Below are positions 11,501 to 20,500 of a DNA stretch of 64,000 nt, piece by piece. Source of the stretch: Onthophagus taurus (taxonomy: Eukaryota > Arthropoda > Insecta > Coleoptera > Scarabaeidae); assembly GCF_036711975.1 (NCBI RefSeq), contig NC_091976.1, positions 5,642,001 through 5,706,000 of the forward strand. The letters run 5' to 3'. A program made the position numbers and the translations under genes. Numbering within the stretch: position 1 is the stretch's first letter; each line of letters begins with the position of its first letter. Below the pieces are notes generated by a model. That model did not search any database. It was not told the DNA's origin and saw nothing but the letters and a program-made list of their open reading frames with translations.

Positions 11501-13057
11501 ACTCTTCTTCTTTGTTTACGACGGTCCGGAGTTTTGCTTCTATCTGTTGGCCAACTCTATTGCATGTTTCAGTTCTCTTAGATATTAAGCCATTACTAGT
11601 TTAATCTATACCACTGTAGTTTGATGTGGTTCAGTACTAATTGTATTGTTCAAATAGTAGTCAATATTACTTTTAATGATAATTGCACTTCTACCTCGAG
11701 CCGCAGATACGATTCTCGTGTAAAGTGAGTTTCGGAGATAACACATATATCAATATTATTTTCTTTAAGTATTATTGGTAGTGTATTTTGATGCTGTAGT
11801 AGACCCTTTGAATTTCACAGCATTATTTTTAGTTGCTCTTTTTTAGACATTTTGAATCGCTCCTTGGTTTAAGTTGCTTTCAATGAAATTTAGACGTGCA
11901 TATAATATTTTTATTGTTTTTTCTTATTGAAGTATTTTTTCTAGTATTAGATCTAATTTACTGTCAGCCTTTTTATCGATTAATGTACTTACAGTTTTCT
12001 CTGCAATTTCACTACTCGCTTTTTCACCATAGCTTTCTTGTATTTGAATTTACTGTTTTCTTATTCCTGATGGCTTGTAGTTCCTTAATCACAATGCATC
12101 CTCGGTAGTTCGCTGGACGATTTTCTCCACAGTTGAAACATTTAGTCGGGATTTCTTTGGCTTTAGTGCATTCGCTGGTCCAGTGTTCACCAGCGCATTT
12201 AACATATCCCTGATTTTTCTGGCAGTAAACTATGGTGTGGCTCCAACCTTGACACCTTTTGCTTTCAGCAAAATTTCTTATTAAGCTTTCAAATCAGATT
12301 TTTATTTATCGAAATCGGTTGAGTGGTTCTCTTGTTATAATCAAAATATTATCCTATCTAATTGGGGGCTAGAAAAATGGGAGCTAACATTGCATAGGTT
12401 GAACAACTAATTAAATTTAATTTCATTTAATAATTTTTTTTAAATTTTAGATAAAAATCCAAGAAAAGCGTACGAAAATCAAAGAAATTCGCGTTAAAAA
12501 TCAACAATTAAGCAACGATATAAAAAGTAAAGAAAAAATGGAGAAAGGTTTAAAAGAGGAATGCGAGCGAATTGGAAAGAACACAGGAAGATCGGCTTAC
12601 ACAAAACGAATTTTGGAAATAATTGGGAACATCAACAAACAAAATAAAGAAATTGATAAAATTTTGGATGATACTAAACATGTTCAAAAGGAAATTAATA
12701 ACTTAAACGGCCAATTAGATCGATCTTTTACACTTTCTGATGAACTTATTTTTCGGGTTTGTCTATTAATTCAATTCAATTAACTAAATTTTTAAAATAA
12801 TTTAATTTTAGAATGCAATTCATGATGAAATGTCTAGAAGTGCATATAAACTCTTGGCAACTTTGCATAGCGATTGTGGGGCAATAATTCAAGCGATCAC
12901 TGAATTAGGTCTAACAGAACGTGAATCGAGGAATTTACAAGAACAAATCGACTCAGAAGTGATGAAATCAACCGGGGTCAGTTTGGAAAGGGTTAATGTT
13001 GATTTACAAAATGTTAAAAAGGAGATTCTTGCTTTGGAAAATGAGAAAAAGGGGTAG
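2564..13057 (+). CDS. CCDC22: CCDC22, CCC/Commander complex subunit
   Basis: Five exons: 2564-2613, 2669-3497, 3552-3785, 12451-12756 and 12812-13057. They sum to 1,665 bases, 554 residues plus stop, with all phases matching. CCDC22 scaffolds the CCC complex (with CCDC93 and COMMD proteins) in endosomal recycling with WASH and retriever. The N-terminal calponin-homology-like part shows family matches (MEEVDNIIIESL, LATNLAEAIRDLG, ERLP, LPWVP-like KPWVPSN near residue 127). The C-terminal coiled coil contains the hallmark SAYTKRILEIIGNI, QKEINNLNGQLDRSF and a DEL.F segment. The human protein is 627 aa, so this is slightly short. I start at 2564, not at the ATG at 2661, because exon 1 encodes the conserved N-terminus and the bases after AG at 2668 continue it in phase. 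Intron 3 (3786-12450) is swollen by two transposons. Polyadenylation signals may be AATAAA at about 13065 or 13159. Confidence 0.93.
3801..7606. mobile_element. Foldback-like transposon with tandem-repeat arms
   Basis: The element has long inverted arms that start TGTGGCTGAAGTTAG at 3801 and end with its complement at 7606. The left arm (to about 5540) consists of about nine direct repeats of some 150-170 bp; copies of GGACTAGTCT-like sequence occur at 4071, 4234, 4406, 4567, 4729, 4888, 5041 and 5371. The right arm (about 6540-7606) carries four to five copies in inverse orientation. An 11-base direct repeat ATGTAAAGAAT lies at 3784-3794 and 7606-7616. It is a good target-duplication candidate, although five or six bases separate it from the left terminus. 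Tandem-repeat inverted arms and a duplication near 9 bp are the known signature of Foldback elements. The unique centre is 5540-6535. It lies in CCDC22 intron 3. Confidence 0.85.
5590..6162 (-). pseudogene. Ulp1-type (C48) protease + PHD finger, one in-frame stop
   Basis: This is the coding remnant in the centre of the foldback element. Reading leftwards from ATG 6162, the frame is open to a TAG at about 6001-6003 and then continues in the same frame to TAA at 5590. Before the stop is KLIYLLDS, matching the beta strand plus catalytic Asp of Ulp1/SENP proteases. After it is KQTDSTNCGIFVIYFM, matching the Gln oxyanion and nucleophile Cys motif (Q.D..DCG.F). Behind the protease is a C4HC3 PHD-like finger (CPRC, CCNQC, WYH, FKC). 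The His of the catalytic triad is not found: the frame upstream of 6162 stops at about 6214. C48 proteases are carried by Mutator/Phantom-type transposons and related foldback elements, which fits the location. The transposase is missing, so this copy is non-autonomous. Confidence 0.8.
7957..9737 (-). pseudogene. Degenerate transposase of a widespread arthropod family
   Basis: Reading leftwards, a broken frame carries recognisable blocks. These are KKQYLLICNQAKLQNANIYP near 9170, CYPDGIAVTE near 9050 and DGNTARRYFSNPSLSSAITG near 8510. F.EYAIDTAKL follows near 8415, then YYMPASVHKLLIH and SLLPIGQLS near 8300-8350 and DLFNMLLVSPDP near 8190. Several stops and frameshifts interrupt it. I recognise this block order from many insect genome proteins of unknown name that behave as transposon genes. 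A possible relationship to RAG1/Transib-type DDE transposases (small-His-leading-to-Glu region after LLPIG) is speculation. It is clearly the former transposase of the surrounding TIR element. Confidence 0.65.
10358..12290 (-). pseudogene. Jockey-clade LINE, decayed
   Basis: From the 5' side (12290) leftwards it shows three gag CCHC knuckles (RCQGWSH, KCAGEHW, KCFNCGE) at about 12130-12290. An apurinic endonuclease start (LKIMLWNSKGLLQH, then SETHF) lies at about 11730-11850. The reverse transcriptase follows: GVPQISVLGP near 11310, FADDTAILA near 11220, KYLGMTLDA near 11010. The ORF2 tail ends at 10559 with APWYIRNSDLHCDLKV. The 3' UTR ends in a nine-base A tail (T-run 10358-10366). Large internal deletions and frameshifts make it dead. 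It is nested in the TIR element. Confidence 0.85.
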
Positions 13058-13215
13058 GATTAAGAAATAAAAAAGTGTGAGGTTATATTATTTTATTGAT
13101 TGTTTATATTTGTCAGTTTAGATGGATTATTTTATATTCAATTGGATGTATTTAATGAAATAAATATATTTATATGTATTATTATTTAAACAACGTCTTT
13201 AATTCTTGTTATACT

Positions 13216-13437
13216 GTAAATAAACATAACATCACTTTATTTTCATTAAATTTATTTTATGTATAGTTCAATAGATGAAGAAATAACACTGATTAAACAT
13301 TTTAAACCAAATTTAGCCGTAGATGCAATATCTTGTTGTTTAAAAACGATTACTCCTCAAACTTTGAATAATCCTCATAAATTACCTGTTTTGATGAATG
13401 CTAATTTGAATCTTGCTGGGGCCATAAGAGTCTTGGA
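13216..13437 (+). pseudogene. Partial duplicate of CCDC22 intron 1 / exon 2
   Basis: About 220 bases repeat 2617-2850: the end of intron 1, its acceptor and the first part of exon 2 (SIDEEIT.IKHF.PNL.VDA.SCCL). It lies in direct orientation only 160 bases after the CCDC22 stop codon. A short stretch around LATNLAEAI is lost, the frame ends at 13451, and no other CCDC22 exon follows. This is a fragment of a former tandem duplication, or an ectopic copy, and cannot encode a working protein. Confidence 0.85.
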
Positions 13438-13559
13438 AGGCAGTCTTCCCTAAAGTATTTAATGGATAAAATAAAAAATTTAACTACTTCACCAAATCCT
13501 TGGAAGTGAAAGATAATCCCACTCAGAAAGTATGGTTATTTGTCCAAATTTAGCGAAAA

Positions 13560-15120
13560 TCTTGCATCAGTTAAAGCATTTAATACTTAAGTCAATAAAG
13601 GACGTATGGAGAGGGAAGGAGTTTTCGGACAGGTGGAGGATGGGAATAATATACTGCATAAAAAAGGGAGTAAAGGGGCGTTGGACAATTATAGAGGGAT
13701 CACCCTGTTGGATACGACGGTTAAAATATATGCAATGGTACTGCTGAGGAGATTGCAAGAGGAAATGGAGAAGAGGGAAATTTGGCGGATCGGCAGACGC
13801 CAACATATCATGAAGAGAAAAGTAGCGGTTGACAATGTATACAGACATCGCCTGACAGATAGGAAGTTGAACAAGAAAGGAGGAAAGTTGTATGCATCAT
13901 TCATAAATCTGAAGGCGATTTCATAGGCATTTCATAAAGTGGATAGAGGGAAGATGTGAGAGGAAATGAGGAGGGTAGGTGTCACAGAACAGCTGATAGA
14001 GAGAGCAAAGGAGACGTACATGGACACGATAGCGAAGGTTAAAGTGGGGGTTAAGTGTTAAGCGAGATATTCTGGACGACACTATTTGCGATGTATACGG
14101 CGGACTTTGACGAGAGACTTAGAAGAGGTGGTGATGGAACGAACGAAGGTACACGCGCTGGGGTACGTAAATGGCTTGGTAGTCGTGGCGAGAGGCGGTG
14201 GAGATGATAAGGTAAACGTCGAGAAGACGAAATGGTGAAGTTCTGCAAACAGGGAGAAGAAAGAGGAAAGAATGGATGTGGCAGCGAAGAGAGATAGAGG
14301 AAGTGAAAGAGAATACTTACTTGGGATATGGATTCTCAGAGTGTAATAAGATTGTGTCGCACGTAAGGGCGATGACAAAAAGAGCACAGGGTGATGGGCA
14401 GGTTTGAAGATGGGGGGAGAGAACTTTTGGGAGGGATGTGGGAAAAAGAAAGGTTATGTTTAAGGACTTGGTAAGGAACGCAATGATGTACGGCGCAGAA
14501 GTATGGGGATGGAGAGAACAAGGATTGCTGGAGGATGTACAAACAAGGTATTGGAAATGGGTACTAGGCTGGGCGACGGAGACTCCAGGGTATGTAGTGA
14601 GGGAGGAGGTTAAGGTGGATGCAGTAAGGGTGGAGGCTGGGAGAAAAGCAGTGAAGTACGAGGAGAGGATAGAAGGAAGACTGTATTGCAGGATCCTGCG
14701 AGAGTGTTGGAGGGAAATCAAGGAGAGGAGATTGATATATGGGCAGGAAGGTAGGGAATGATATTATAGGAGAGTGGGATATTCGCCGACTGGGATGGAA
14801 AACAGAAGAGTGGAGAGAACGGACAGATAGGGACAAGGACATACAGAGGCAGGAAAGAAGGTCACAGATACGGAAAGGGAGATGTAATGAAAGTTATGGG
14901 GAGATAGTGACAGATGAACTGCTCAAGTATCTGTTGATGGATGGGGGTGATGAAAGGAAGAAATTGGTGGCCAGATTCCGCTGTGGCAATGAGGAGAGAG
15001 GGAATAAGTACTGGACGGACGATGTGAAGAGGTGGTGTAGATTGTGTGGAGAGGATTGGGAGACGCTGGAACACATGCTGAGAGGGTGTAGTGAACTAAG
15101 AGAGTCACTATCCAATCACT
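13560..15120 (+). pseudogene. Non-LTR retrotransposon, RT and C-terminal zinc motif
   Basis: Purine-rich plus-strand frames shift among each other. They encode the reverse transcriptase (DNYRGITLLDTTVKIYAMVL at 13684-13743, then ELNKKGGKLYASFI) and the downstream part (LVRNAMMYGAEVWGWREQG near 14470). The C-terminal region ends in CRLCGEDWETLEHMLRGC near 15040. The catalytic YADD region is degraded. The family is one common in arthropods, and the clade is not decided. Many minus-strand open frames here are shadows of its biased composition. No host gene is present. Confidence 0.8.
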
Positions 15121-16790
15121 ATATTCCCTTTTTCTCTCATCCATCAAAACATCCTTTCGGTAAATCGAACACATTCAACATAGCCGTTCTCAACTGCATA
15201 GCACATCGTGTCTGCAGAACTTCTATATATATTCGAACGCTTGATACTTAAAATATCACTTTATAACCCTATCTTTTTGTGCGTAGCATCACATTCAACT
15301 ATTTACATACGCATTGAGGTGCGTCCATGGTTAAGGTGCTTTATCCTACTGCCCATTTCATCTTTTTCCCTAACTGGGCTGTTACTTTCTTCTCCCGTGT
15401 GGTATTGTGGGTTTACATTAAACACTGTTATGTTATGGTTTAATCACTCTATTAACAATTTATGTTTTAAAAGAAAATAACAATCTATTTGGTATAATAT
15501 TTCAGTGTGCATCCGTTCACTGTAACGGTTGTAAAGGTTGTGTAGCAACTCTCCCTTGAACGTGTTTTAACCTGTTCATTTTTAAGAGGCCTGGTTCTCG
15601 CGCCCGCCTGTCGCGACGTTGACGTCATAAACACTACATCCCGCATCCTTTTTTCTTTCAAAAACACTTTGCATACAGCTACCTTCACTGCCATTTTAAT
15701 TATCGTTTCTTCAGATATTTCTTGAAGTCTAGAATCAACAATTTTACCCAACTTCTCTATCACTTCGTTGCAGTATTCAGCAAAGCTTCCAATATCTTTT
15801 TAGAACTTGTACATAAAATAACTGCCTTACGATGGACTCCTTATCCTCTGCTTGACATTCGAGTCGGTTCTTCTAAAGGCACTTGATGACACATAATGGA
15901 TTTTTTATCCGTCTTCTCGTCCCTTTTTCTCCACCATATCTTCAAACCAATCGATATTCCGCCATTATCTTCTGTGTCACCTCCTCCCTTTCCATTGACT
16001 CCCGCTACTCCTCTGAGCCCAGGAGGAGATGGTACAAACCCAATCAGATTAAACCGGTTCATAAAAAGGTATTCGTTATAACGATATATTTGGAATTAAC
16101 GATCCGCTGTACCGTTATTTCTACTTGTAAAGGGTACGGCATTGAACCACAATTTACTGAAAGTTCCTACACATTTCAAGTATAGGATAAAAGTGTAAAA
16201 TGTACTCCTGAACGATCACTTTGAACTCTAGCCTGTCAGACCACGTATTTGCCATATAGGCATACATATGTAAACAGGTTCAAAAATTTCGAAGAAGGGG
16301 TAGAAGAGCGATGAAGAAGAGGCGGGATAGCTTTAAGGAGTTCAATTGAGCTCTCAAAACCTCAATAACGTATGTTACAAGTAATGCTTTTGGAGACACT
16401 GACTTAATAACGACGTTTCAATGCAACCTATATTATAGGGTAAAAGCAGAAAGGGGAAATTATGATGGGCTGTTGGGAGGATCATTATTTCATCTATTGC
16501 CATCTCCCCGGGCAGTAAGGCCTATTTTGAGAGTTCTATGAAATCTCTTCAAAATACTATGATGGTAAGAGGAAGTACGAATTTGGTTGGTTCCTAGAAA
16601 GATAAAGAATTGCCAAAAAGTTGGAACTCAAATATGTAGTGTTGTAATTCTTTACTCTTTTTGAGATATTTTTTTTATATAATTTTTTTTATGAAAAATA
16701 ATAATAATAAATCCTAACAACTAGGTGTCCTGGATATACAAAAAAAGTAAATTGATGATTTAACAAAAATGGTCTTTACTCAATGGACAG
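15121..16790. other. No recognised gene; probable transposon debris
   Basis: A minus-strand open frame at 15485-15763 (92 codons, with IVDSRLQEISEETIIKMAVK) and one at 15841-16062 are not recognised. Their base composition shifts abruptly near 15500-16050 (GC-richer), which suggests old insertions. Nothing supports a functional gene. Confidence 0.3.
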
Positions 16791-16794
16791 TTTT

Positions 16795-16930
16795 GTTAAT
16801 GCGACTTTGGGTTATAAGAAGTTAAGCTTAGGAGTATTTATCAATATAGAAAAGGCTTTTGATAGTACAACCTTCTTGAGTACTCAGGTGGTCTTAACTT
16901 TAAAACTGGGGATCATTAAACTTGGGGAGA
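16795..16930 (+). pseudogene. LINE reverse-transcriptase fragment
   Basis: A short plus-strand piece encodes KLSLGVFINIEKAFDSTTF, the RT motif with the first catalytic Asp (FIDIEGAFD in relatives). The rest of the gene is missing. The I-type LINE at 58553-61995 has a similar block, so this may be a fragment of a related element. Confidence 0.6.
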
Positions 16931-16957
16931 AAGTAATGGCACCCTCATAAATAAACC

Positions 16958-16999
16958 AAATTCTTTCAATAATGAATATATTCATTATTGAAAGAATTT
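16958..16999. repeat. 42-bp perfect palindrome
   Basis: A perfect palindrome centred between 16978 and 16979 (half site AATTCTTTCAATAATGAATA read inward). It directly follows the LINE fragment. It could be a fused pair of transposon ends or a hairpin. No family is assigned. Confidence 0.8.
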
Positions 17000-17048
17000 T
17001 TATTGTTCTATAGAATAATAAAAAGCTGTTGTGTTGTTTTTGAAAATA

Positions 17049-17215
17049 TTTTTTTTTATATTATGCATAACACAATAATTGTATAACACCTAGTAAGCTT
17101 TTCCAGTGGTCCAGTCTGCTTTACACATAATATACATAAATATTGTCATATTTTTACCGTTTCACACCGTTTTACAGCACTGCAATACGCGGAACATACA
17201 TTTAAGTTATTACTG
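17049..17215 (-). mobile_element. 5'-truncated jockey 3' UTR copy
   Basis: This stretch is about as long as 10358-10558 and clearly related to it: shared GCTTTACACATAATATA and GCGGAACA blocks, and the same terminal run of about nine T (A tail on the minus strand). It is therefore a second, severely 5'-truncated copy of the same LINE family, on the same strand. Confidence 0.65.
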
Positions 17216-17467
17216 TTAAATTTATTATGTTTTTGAAAATATAATAAATTTAACAACACCGACTTAATCCCTTAAAGCTTAGTGTTTACTTGATTTAGAA
17301 ATAAAATCATTTCTTTGTTAGCAATAAAAAATAATAACAAAAGATTTATTAATACACTTAATCTAAATTACTGTTACACCGTTGTAAATTGTCCAGAAAT
17401 AAGAGACAAAATGCTTTAATTACACCAATCGCATTGAATAACATGATAAAGATGATAAAAAAAATAA

Positions 17468-17474
17468 TATAAAA
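17468..17474 (+). promoter_or_regulatory. TATA box of acid phosphatase exon 1
   Basis: TATAAAA lies 57 bases before the ATG at 17525. The same arrangement recurs before the related exon at 25391 (TATAAAAAG at 25349). Both sites share the upstream block AATTACACCAATC, which supports real core promoters of paralogous genes. Confidence 0.5.
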
Positions 17475-17524
17475 ACGCGATTTCTTTAAACGATCATACG
17501 AGGCTTAATTAATCAGATGAAAAA

Positions 17525-20500
17525 ATGAAAACTTTGTTTATTTTCTTTTTTTCATTTTCTCTTGCTATATCTAATTTTGCCAATACAGAATCAACTTTAA
17601 AATTAGTACACGTTGTAAGTATTATTTATTATAAATTAACAAACATTTATAATAACATTATTTTCATTACATTCTTTATATATATATTTTATCGATATCG
17701 AATTTTCAATACAGTTTTCGAAATTAACTGATTCCATAAAATAATTTGCTGTCGTTTTTTGAAACGATGTAATAGTTATTTATATTACAAGGGGGTTAGA
17801 ATCATAATTACTATACGTGTGTGTAATCACACGAGTACTGTAATTATGCTCTAGCTCACGTGTGATATACAGTTTATCTACGACTGCTAAAAATTACTTA
17901 GAAATCAATTTCTTTCAAAAGGTCTATTTTGACATTTATAAAAATATTTTGAAATGATTGTTGACAATTTTGAATTAATATCATGTTTCAATAACATGTT
18001 TACTCATCTGGAATAAGTGTTTCGAAATGTAAAAACATAACAATTAATGTTTATAATAAATAGCATTATTTCTCTTTAAATAGGTACAACTTTTTCTTTT
18101 ATATTGTTGCTCGTTTCAATGAATTAAGCCTGTTCTGTTTGGGCTAAAATGCGTTACATAATAAAACCAGTGCGGTAATGAACTTCATTACGTAACTCAA
18201 ATCACTCCAAATGAGTGTGGTAATGATGACTTATCCAAGCAGTCGTAGATAAATAACTATTATTAATTATTACATAAAAATTGTTTTACAAATTAATTAG
18301 AGAAAACTTTTTAAAATCGCGATATAGGAGAAATTCGTTGAACTCCAATCAGCCATTATCTAGATGATATCATTAGTTAATAAAGAAACAGATTGGGAGA
18401 TTATTAGATATACTCTGAAATTGGCGATAAATCAAATCTTAAGAACAAATAAATAATGAAGATGAATGACGAGAAATATTGATTGAAATATGTAGAACAA
18501 TAGTTACCTACATACAATAAAATGAATTCTAGGTTATGTGAGTGTCGGTTATCAATCCACTCGAAAATGCAAGAATGACAAGAAGAATTAAGAGAATCAG
18601 TTCTTTCGAGATAAGGATCTCCCCTTCTAATTGAGAGACCAGAATAAATCACGTTGGCGTCGTCTACGTTTTGTAGCATCTTAGTATGCTCTTTTAAAAA
18701 ACAAGAAATCAGAGTAGAAATGTGTTTAACTTCGAACACAACTTGTTGTTTAAGTAATCAAACAAAATCAAGTCAATAATTAGGTATAATTAGGATAATA
18801 CTGCCATGAGAAAAAGAAAGGAAACAGGGAGAACGAAAGTATAAATAAAGTAGAAAGGCAATGCACAAAAAACCCTAAAGTAATACAGACAAAAAAGGAA
18901 GAAGGTGGGATGGCAAATAAAACTAAAAAAAGGTTGAAGGTAAATAAAAATGTAAATAAATAAGAATACTGAGGGAATAAAAAATACAGAAAGTTTCCAT
19001 AAAGAATGTTGGAAGCAGGAAGAAATAATGAAGAAAGAAACAACTGCCACTTCTTGCAAAACTAATTGAAATCACTAAAAAAAAATAGGACACTTGCAAG
19101 ATACATACAAAAAAGAACAACAGAAAGACAAAGGGAGTTTAACAAAGTAAGAAAGAAAACAGACATGAAGAACAATATGACTCTTGTTAGACATGTAAAT
19201 ACTAAACATACTTTTTATATTCTATAGTAATGTAGTGCTTTAGAATTCTGCACGTCATTGCAGAATTCCTATCGTGGTAATGTTTTGATTATAGGGTGTT
19301 GAAGGAGGTGATCCGATAACTTTTATTTCAACTTTTTCTGTTTTTGATTTCAAGTTGATATTTAGTGGTTCCAGTATCGGAAGAGTTGAGACCGATTATT
19401 GCATTGACTGTTCCGGGTCTAGAACTGTTCCACTTTAAGAGAAAATCCTTTCGCTTACATAAGTCCCCTACTATTTAGCAGTGTTTGATGCGTAGAGTGC
19501 TTAGTGGTTATTAGGAAACATCTGTAAGGATGAATTAGCTATTAAACCTGCAAAGCTGATACCATTAATTTCCCTACTCCCTATTTCCCTATGAATTTTC
19601 CTAATGTCAAGATTATCAATATCCAGATCTCAACACACATGGTGTGTATTTTAAAGCAGGAAGTAAGAATACATAATTTCTTAATTCGTTCAATTTCTTA
19701 ATTTGCCCCTATTTTGGAAAGCGGTATTTCAATAATCATTTTACAAAAGACATTGTGATAATGATTATGAACTCCAAGTCGCGACTTATATTTTTTAAGA
19801 GTGGCAATTATGCTGCACAGGGACCTTAAGCAACACAGCAAAAGGTATGCCATCTCAGAGAGAGTGATATATATTGCGGTCAATTGCGGAAATTAAATGA
19901 CTTCTATACCAGGTGATCCAAACCTACCTTCCGACTAGAGCTGCTGAAGACGTAGAGGCCGAGCAGTTTACGATGACTAAGGTGCACGAAGAGGGCCAGT
20001 TTTGTTGTCGTGATAAGAGACTTCAGCGCAAAGATAGGTCGCATGGAAATGACAAACTTACCGAACCTAAGAAAGTGGACATAGAAAAGCCCACACAACA
20101 CGATGAAAAATGAAATACATTACATGCTCACTAACAGGAGAAAGATTTGCATGGATGTCAATGTCCTTAACCGATTTAATACTAGCAGCGACTACAACTT
20201 GATAAGAGCGAAAATCAGTATCAACACTAAACTAGAAAGGCGTAAACTGATAAAGAGCTATGCATATCCAACTTTGGCAAATTTAGAGCATAGAAAATAT
20301 GCTGGAGCAGCTCCATTAAGTATCAGCAAAAGTGGGTCCAACGATAAACCTTCAAAAGACAAAGATCTTGGTCACGATATCAAGCTGGACAAAGTAAACC
20401 AGACCGCCGAAATAACAAGAAGGATAGAATTGACATGGACAGCGTTTATTAAACTCGGCTTCATCCTCAAAAACCCAGCTATGCCTATTAACCTAAAACC

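Larger units (their letters stand above)
7618..12399. mobile_element. 4.8-kb terminal-inverted-repeat DNA transposon
   Basis: The left terminus begins ACCTATG at 7618 and has CTAGCCCCCAATTAGATAGG around 7646-7665. The right terminus is the inverse, ending CATAGGT at 12399. A third, solo copy of the terminus lies at 44054-44165. The element abuts the foldback element, so the two together fill CCDC22 intron 3. Inside are a decayed transposase (7957-9737, minus) and a jockey LINE insertion (10358-12290). Bases 9738-10357 show no recognisable gene. Confidence 0.75.

Noticed and set aside
14051-15174. Several long minus-strand frames rich in Ser, Pro and Leu
   Set aside because: Shadows of the purine-rich LINE on the plus strand, which has clear RT and zinc motifs.
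18780-19120. Overlapping Phe-rich minus-strand frames that look like membrane proteins
   Set aside because: Produced by a purine-rich low-complexity stretch; no start context, no family resemblance.
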